This document shows, one piece after another, positions 60,488 through 64,000 of a stretch of 64,000 nucleotides of DNA. A program made the translations under genes and the position numbers. Each line of letters begins with the position of its first letter. Position 1 is the stretch's first letter. The notes below the pieces were generated by a model. That model was not told the origin of the DNA. It saw only the letters and a program-made list of their open reading frames with translations, and did not search any database. Source of the stretch: Amycolatopsis sp. 195334CR. Its GTDB lineage: Bacteria > Actinomycetota > Actinomycetes > Mycobacteriales > Pseudonocardiaceae. The stretch is from NCBI RefSeq assembly GCF_017309385.1, contig NZ_JAFJMJ010000003.1:496001-560000 (forward strand). Direction: 5' to 3'.

Positions 60488-61389
60488 CAGGCGTCGTCCT
60501 CGGTCAGGCCGAGCTTGTCGGCCAGCTCGAACAGCGGCTGGTAGGTGCTCTGGTCGACCGGGACCAGCGGCCCCGGCGGGGAGACGTCGAGCAGCGCGCC
60601 GATTTCGCCGATCGCGGCGGGCGGCAGGCCGAGCAGGGCGTCGCGGATGGCGGTCTTGGTGGCCGGGTCGAGGTCCCCGCGCACGGTGACCGGGTCGTTC
60701 GGGATCGGCGCCGACTGCCAGACCTTGCGGAAGCCCGCCGGGTCGAACGTGCCCGCGCCGATCGCGCTGCTCTCCTGCTGGGAGTTGATCTCCGCAGCGT
60801 CCACCTTGCCGTTGGCCAGCGCCAGCAGCGCTTCGGGGTGCCCGCCGGCGTAGTCGATCCGGACGTCGGCCTCGGCCACGCCGGCGTCGGCCAGCGCCTG
60901 CCGGGGCAGCGCGTCACCGGAGGTGGACCCGGCCGAGGACAGCGCGAGCGAGTGGCCGCGCAACTGCGCCACCGTGGTGATCGGCGAGTTCGCCGGTACC
61001 CAGATCGCGGCGGTGTAGCTGGACAGCTTCCCGGTGGCGTCACCGAAGGAGGCGACCGCCTCGGCCTTGGCGCGGCGGTGCGCGAACACGTACCCGAGCG
61101 GGCCGAAGATGCCGACGTCGAGCTTGCCGTTCTCCATCGCGAGCACCTCGGCCGAGTAGTCCTCGGTAACGGTCAGCTCGACCGGGCAGGACAACGCGGT
61201 CGACAGCGAGTCGGCGAGCACCTTGGCGGCCGGGGTGAGCCGGGCGGGGTCTTCGAACGGTTCGACGCCGAACCGGATGCGACCGTCCGGACAGGACGGT
61301 GACGCGGACGAGGTTTCCGGTGCCCCGCAGGCGGTGGCCACGAGGCTGAGGCAGGTGAGCGCGACAAGCGCTCCACGGCGGATGAACAC
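60487..61389 (-). CDS. phnD: PhnD-type phosphonate-binding lipoprotein
   Basis: A 300-residue lipoprotein with signal MFIRRGALVALTCLSLVATAC (lipobox VATAC). The mature part has IRFGVEPFEDPARLTPAAKVLADSLSTAL, MENGKLDVGIFGPLGYVFAHRRAKAEAVASF and SAGSTSGDALPRQALADAGV, all PhnD marks. Catches phosphonate or phosphite outside the cell. First gene of the phn operon, divergent from the GntR gene at 61559. Confidence 0.93.
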   Translation of the reverse strand: MFIRRGALVALTCLSLVATACGAPETSSASPSCPDGRIRFGVEPFEDPARLTPAAKVLADSLSTALSCPVELTVTEDYSAEVLAMENGKLDVGIFGPLGYVFAHRRAKAEAVASFGDATGKLSSYTAAIWVPANSPITTVAQLRGHSLALSSAGSTSGDALPRQALADAGVAEADVRIDYAGGHPEALLALANGKVDAAEINSQQESSAIGAGTFDPAGFRKVWQSAPIPNDPVTVRGDLDPATKTAIRDALLGLPPAAIGEIGALLDVSPPGPLVPVDQSTYQPLFELADKLGLTEDDA

Positions 61390-61558
61390 GGCGGGCTCCA
61401 GGGGGATCTGCTGGGGGTGTGCCCCGACCGTCGCAGGCCCGCCGGTCGGCGGTCAACGACCTGTATTGACAAGTCATGCAGTGTTCACCTGCGGATTTCC
61501 CGCCGTACTCGGAGTTGCTGGGTGCACTTGTCCAGTCATGCTGGGTAAGCTGGCGATC

Positions 61559-62290
61559 ATGGCCCCCCTGCACCGGACGCTCGCCGCCGAACTCCGCCGC
61601 CGCATCCGCGAGGGTGAGCTGGCCGTCGGGGATTCGCTGCCCTCGGAAGCGCAGCTGTGCCTGGAGTTCGGCGCTTCCCGCGGGCCGGTCCGGCAGGCGC
61701 TGTCGGCGTTGCGCGAGGAGGGGCTGATCGGCGGCGGGCAGGGCAAGCGGGCCGTGGTGCTGGACGCCGTGCCGGCGCAGCCGTTCGAAACCTTCCTGTC
61801 GTTCACCCGGCGGGCCGAGCTGACCGGGCACGTGCCGGGGCAGCGGCTGCACGAGATCGCCCTGCGCCGTCCGGAACCGGCCATCGCCGCGGCACTCGGC
61901 GTGGAACCGGAAACCCATGTGGTGCAACTGGTCCGGCTCCGCCTGCTGGACGGCCGCCCGGCCATGCTGGAGCGGATGAACTACACCGAGCCGGTCGGGC
62001 GGCCCCTGCTGGAGGCCGATCTGAACGCGGGCTCGATCTACGCGCTGCTGCTGGCGCGCGGGGTCGACCTGCACAGCGCGCGGCACACCTTCGACGCGGT
62101 GGCCGCCGACGCGCTCGACGCGGAACTGCTCGAAGTGCCCGAAGGCGCGCCCCTGTTGCGGGAACGGCGGATGACCGCGGACTCCGCCGGAACCCCGCTG
62201 GAGTGGTCGGAGGATCGCTACCGCCCCGACCTCGCCACGGTCACCGTCACCAACACGCGCAGTTCACGCCCCACGGCCAACCGGCTCTGA
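61559..62290 (+). CDS. GntR/HutC-family regulator with UTRA domain (PhnF-like)
   Basis: A 243-residue protein. The winged HTH is LHRTLAAELRRRIREGELAVGDSLPSEAQLCLEFGASRGPVRQALSALREEGLI; the UTRA ligand domain has VQLVRLRLLDGRPAMLERMNY and LLRERRMTADSAGTPLEWSEDRYRPD. ATG 61559 gives a normal N-terminus; ATG 61538 is also in frame. Upstream, TTGACAAGTCATGCAG near 61464 and CTTGTCCAGTCATGC near 61527 are related and could be operators or promoter parts. It probably controls the divergent phn genes. Confidence 0.9.
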   Translation: MAPLHRTLAAELRRRIREGELAVGDSLPSEAQLCLEFGASRGPVRQALSALREEGLIGGGQGKRAVVLDAVPAQPFETFLSFTRRAELTGHVPGQRLHEIALRRPEPAIAAALGVEPETHVVQLVRLRLLDGRPAMLERMNYTEPVGRPLLEADLNAGSIYALLLARGVDLHSARHTFDAVAADALDAELLEVPEGAPLLRERRMTADSAGTPLEWSEDRYRPDLATVTVTNTRSSRPTANRL

Positions 62291-62308
62291 CGGCACCCCT
62301 CGCCCCGC

Positions 62309-62371
62309 CGATTGCTATGAGTGGGGCATTACTAGCGTTGAATGCAAGTAATGCCCCACTCATAGCAATCG
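62309..62371. terminator. long perfect hairpin between convergent genes
   Basis: Arms of 25 bases (62309-62333 and 62347-62371) pair exactly around the 13-base loop AGCGTTGAATGCA; the stem includes ATGAGTGGGGCATTACT. It lies between the ends of the GntR gene (62290) and the alcohol dehydrogenase gene (62383), so it can stop transcription from both sides. Its sequence is unrelated to the repeat at 53914. Confidence 0.85.
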
Positions 62372-62382
62372 CTGGCGATCGG

Positions 62383-63429
62383 TCAGGGGGTGACGGCCTG
62401 CCGCGCGGCTTCCCCGGCGCGGGCGGCGGTGAAGGCGGCGTCGAGCTGGTCGAGTCCGTACCGGCCGTGCACGAGTTCCGCGAAGGGGTGGTCGCGGTGG
62501 TGCGCGGCCAGGAAGTCGACCGCGGTCTGGAGGTCGTCCGGCCGGTAGTTGTGCACCCCGGTGATCGTGTGCAGCCCGCGGACCAGGAGTTCGGGCTCGA
62601 CGGGGATCGCGGGGCCGGGGAAAACCGAACCGGCGAGCACGGCGATGCCCCCGACGGCCAAGGTGTCCAGACAAGTGGTGACGGCCTGGTGTGCGCCGGA
62701 CAGCTCGATCGCCACGTCGAACTCGCCGGTGGGCTTCTCCGTGGCTTCGGCGGCGCCGAACCGCAGCGCCCGGTCGCGCCGGTCCTGGTGCGGGTCGACG
62801 GCGACCACGTGCGCGCCCTGGTGCGCGGCCATCGCCACGGCCGTCACGCCGAGCATGCCCGCGCCGGTGATCAGCACCCGTGCGCCCCGGAGATCCCGTG
62901 CTGCCCTGAGCGCCGCCGCGACCGTGGCCGTGGCGCAGGACGCCGGGGCCGCCACGACGTCGGGGATCTCCTCGGGGACCTCGACGATCGTGGTGCCGGG
63001 GACGAGCAGGCAGTGCGAGGCGAACCCGCCGGTCAGCGGCCGCTCGGGGCGCAGTTCCTGGTGCCCGTACTTGGTCAGGCGACGGCACTTCTGGGGCAGG
63101 TCCCGCGCGCAGCGGTCGCAGTCACCGCACGAGGCGGTGACCGACCAGACCACCCGGGCGCCCGTCTCGACCGGCGTCCCGTCGAGCAGCCGGGGCGCGG
63201 GCTCGCCGACCGCGACCACCGTGCCGACCTGCTCGTGCCCCAGCACGCCGGGCACCGGCGACGGCCGCGCGCCCGACACGGTGTGGACGTCGCTCCCGCA
63301 GACCGTCGCGAGGTCCACCCGGACCAGCGCCTCGCCGGGGCCCGGTGTCCGCGGCACCCCGGTCTCGACGACGTCGAAGGGCCGGTCGGCGCCGTTCCAG
63401 CGGGCGTAGCGAACGGAGGTGGTGATCAT
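62383..63429 (-). CDS. zinc alcohol dehydrogenase, phosphonate-catabolism-associated type
   Basis: A 348-residue medium-chain dehydrogenase. Catalytic zinc ligands are in TVCGSDVHTVSG and PGVLGHEQVG; the structural zinc is ASCGDCDRCARDLPQKC; the cofactor motif is ITGAGMLGVTAVAMA. PASCATATVAAALRAA matches the group named putative phosphonate catabolism-associated alcohol dehydrogenase (TIGR03366), which occurs with the HAD and Phn genes found next door. ATG at 63429; the longer frame is not used. Substrate unknown, perhaps a hydroxyalkyl phosphonate. Confidence 0.88.
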   Translation of the reverse strand: MITTSVRYARWNGADRPFDVVETGVPRTPGPGEALVRVDLATVCGSDVHTVSGARPSPVPGVLGHEQVGTVVAVGEPAPRLLDGTPVETGARVVWSVTASCGDCDRCARDLPQKCRRLTKYGHQELRPERPLTGGFASHCLLVPGTTIVEVPEEIPDVVAAPASCATATVAAALRAARDLRGARVLITGAGMLGVTAVAMAAHQGAHVVAVDPHQDRRDRALRFGAAEATEKPTGEFDVAIELSGAHQAVTTCLDTLAVGGIAVLAGSVFPGPAIPVEPELLVRGLHTITGVHNYRPDDLQTAVDFLAAHHRDHPFAELVHGRYGLDQLDAAFTAARAGEAARQAVTP

Positions 63430-63494
63430 TCCAGCACCCTCGCACCGGAAGGTGTCTATACAAGCTCGGCCGGGTGGACCCGCGGTTACGGGAG

Positions 63495-64000
63495 TCAGGC
63501 GAACTGCGGCATCACCTCGTCGTGGATGAGGCGGAGCTGGTCCCGCATGGACGCCACACCCGGCATCTCCAGGCCGGAGAAGGCCTTCACCAGCGCGGCG
63601 TCGGTGATCGCCAGGATCAGGTGGTTCACCCCGGCCGAGGTGATCTCCGACTTGATCTTCTCCACGCACTCCGCCGGCGTGCCCGCCACCGACAGCCGGT
63701 CGGCCAGTTCCGGCGAGGTCAGCTCGTACGCGCGATCGACCCGCCCCTCCCCCACCGCGGCGATGATGTCGGTCAGCTCGGCCGGGTCGACGTTGTTGCG
63801 TTCCAGCTGCTCCACCGGCATCGACGACGCGTACAGCCCGACCATCGCCCGCGCGGCGTCCTTCGCCGCCTTCGAATCGGGGCCGGTGGCGAAGACGATC
63901 CACGCGCCGAGGTCCAAGGTGTTGACGTCCCGCCCGGCGCGTTCGGCGCCGATGCGCACGTTCTCCACCATGTACTCGTACGCCCGCTTCGTGTAGCTCA
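63495..64000 (-). CDS. LLM-class flavin/F420-dependent oxidoreductase, C-terminal part (5' end outside window)
   Basis: The frame is open to the window edge, so the ATG at 63971 is internal. Sequence such as YTKRAYEYMVENVRIGAERAGRD and FATGPDSKAAKDAARAMVGLYASSMP, then SVAGTPAECVEKIKSEITSAGVNHLILAITD, belongs to the C-terminal third of luciferase-like monooxygenase proteins of the Mer type, many of which use coenzyme F420 in actinomycetes. It points the same way as the alcohol dehydrogenase gene, 65 bases upstream of it. Substrate unknown. Confidence 0.87.
   Translation of the reverse strand, partial: SYTKRAYEYMVENVRIGAERAGRDVNTLDLGAWIVFATGPDSKAAKDAARAMVGLYASSMPVEQLERNNVDPAELTDIIAAVGEGRVDRAYELTSPELADRLSVAGTPAECVEKIKSEITSAGVNHLILAITDAALVKAFSGLEMPGVASMRDQLRLIHDEVMPQFA

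Overview
The window is high-GC actinomycete DNA with GTG and TTG starts, many 4-base ATGA/GTGA gene overlaps and an accessory catabolic gene set. It most resembles Amycolatopsis or a related Pseudonocardiaceae; this is a judgement from gene families and style, without a database search. No rRNA or tRNA gene was seen. It reads as a chromosomal arm region packed with catabolic operons, each with its own regulator.

Layout. 1-6.5 kb: end of a NarL/FixJ regulator, a small unknown gene, an SGNH hydrolase, a lipoprotein, and a quinone oxidoreductase/SDR/CMD/TetR operon facing a second TetR gene. 6.5-11.2 kb: a copper-handling group (CopA ATPase, a frameshifted secreted copper protein, DUF4396, DUF6153 and DUF305 proteins) around a divergent promoter with two CsoR-type operators. 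11.2-17 kb: GMC oxidoreductase, AraC regulator, aldehyde dehydrogenase and a PucR regulator. 17.1-23.6 kb: a compact operon of E1 alpha, E1 beta, a diiron protein, a 32-residue basic peptide, a B12-binding radical SAM RiPP-maturase, a small partner protein and an MFS exporter. This is the best candidate for an undescribed system. 23.6-35.5 kb: PhoD phosphatase, then a rhamnoside-use operon under a divergent LacI regulator. 35.5-36.9 kb: an intact IS110-type element inserted in a palindromic intergenic repeat; both target and donor guides of its bridge RNA can be read in the sequence.

37-45.7 kb: an oligopeptide-type ABC importer with a P1 peptidase, a C45 Ntn-hydrolase and an aldehyde dehydrogenase. 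45.9-53.7 kb: copper amine oxidase, PaiB-like flavoprotein, class III aminotransferase, CaiB CoA-transferase, glutaryl-CoA dehydrogenase and a PucR regulator, which together suggest amine or diamine breakdown to glutarate and crotonyl-CoA. Twin palindromes tie the importer operon and the amine oxidase gene together. 54-58.3 kb: TetR regulator and a PaoABC-like molybdenum aldehyde oxidoreductase. 58.3-63.4 kb: a phosphonate-associated set (PhnD-PhnC-PhnE importer, phosphonatase-like HAD hydrolase, GntR regulator, zinc alcohol dehydrogenase). The window ends inside an LLM flavin/F420 oxidoreductase.

Most genes sit in tightly coupled operons, and many divergent promoters carry dyads that fit the regulator family next to them. 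Local instability is visible at several points: a 19-bp triplication that breaks a gene, a 53-bp duplication at a gene junction, a 17-bp five-copy array and a C-rich tract.
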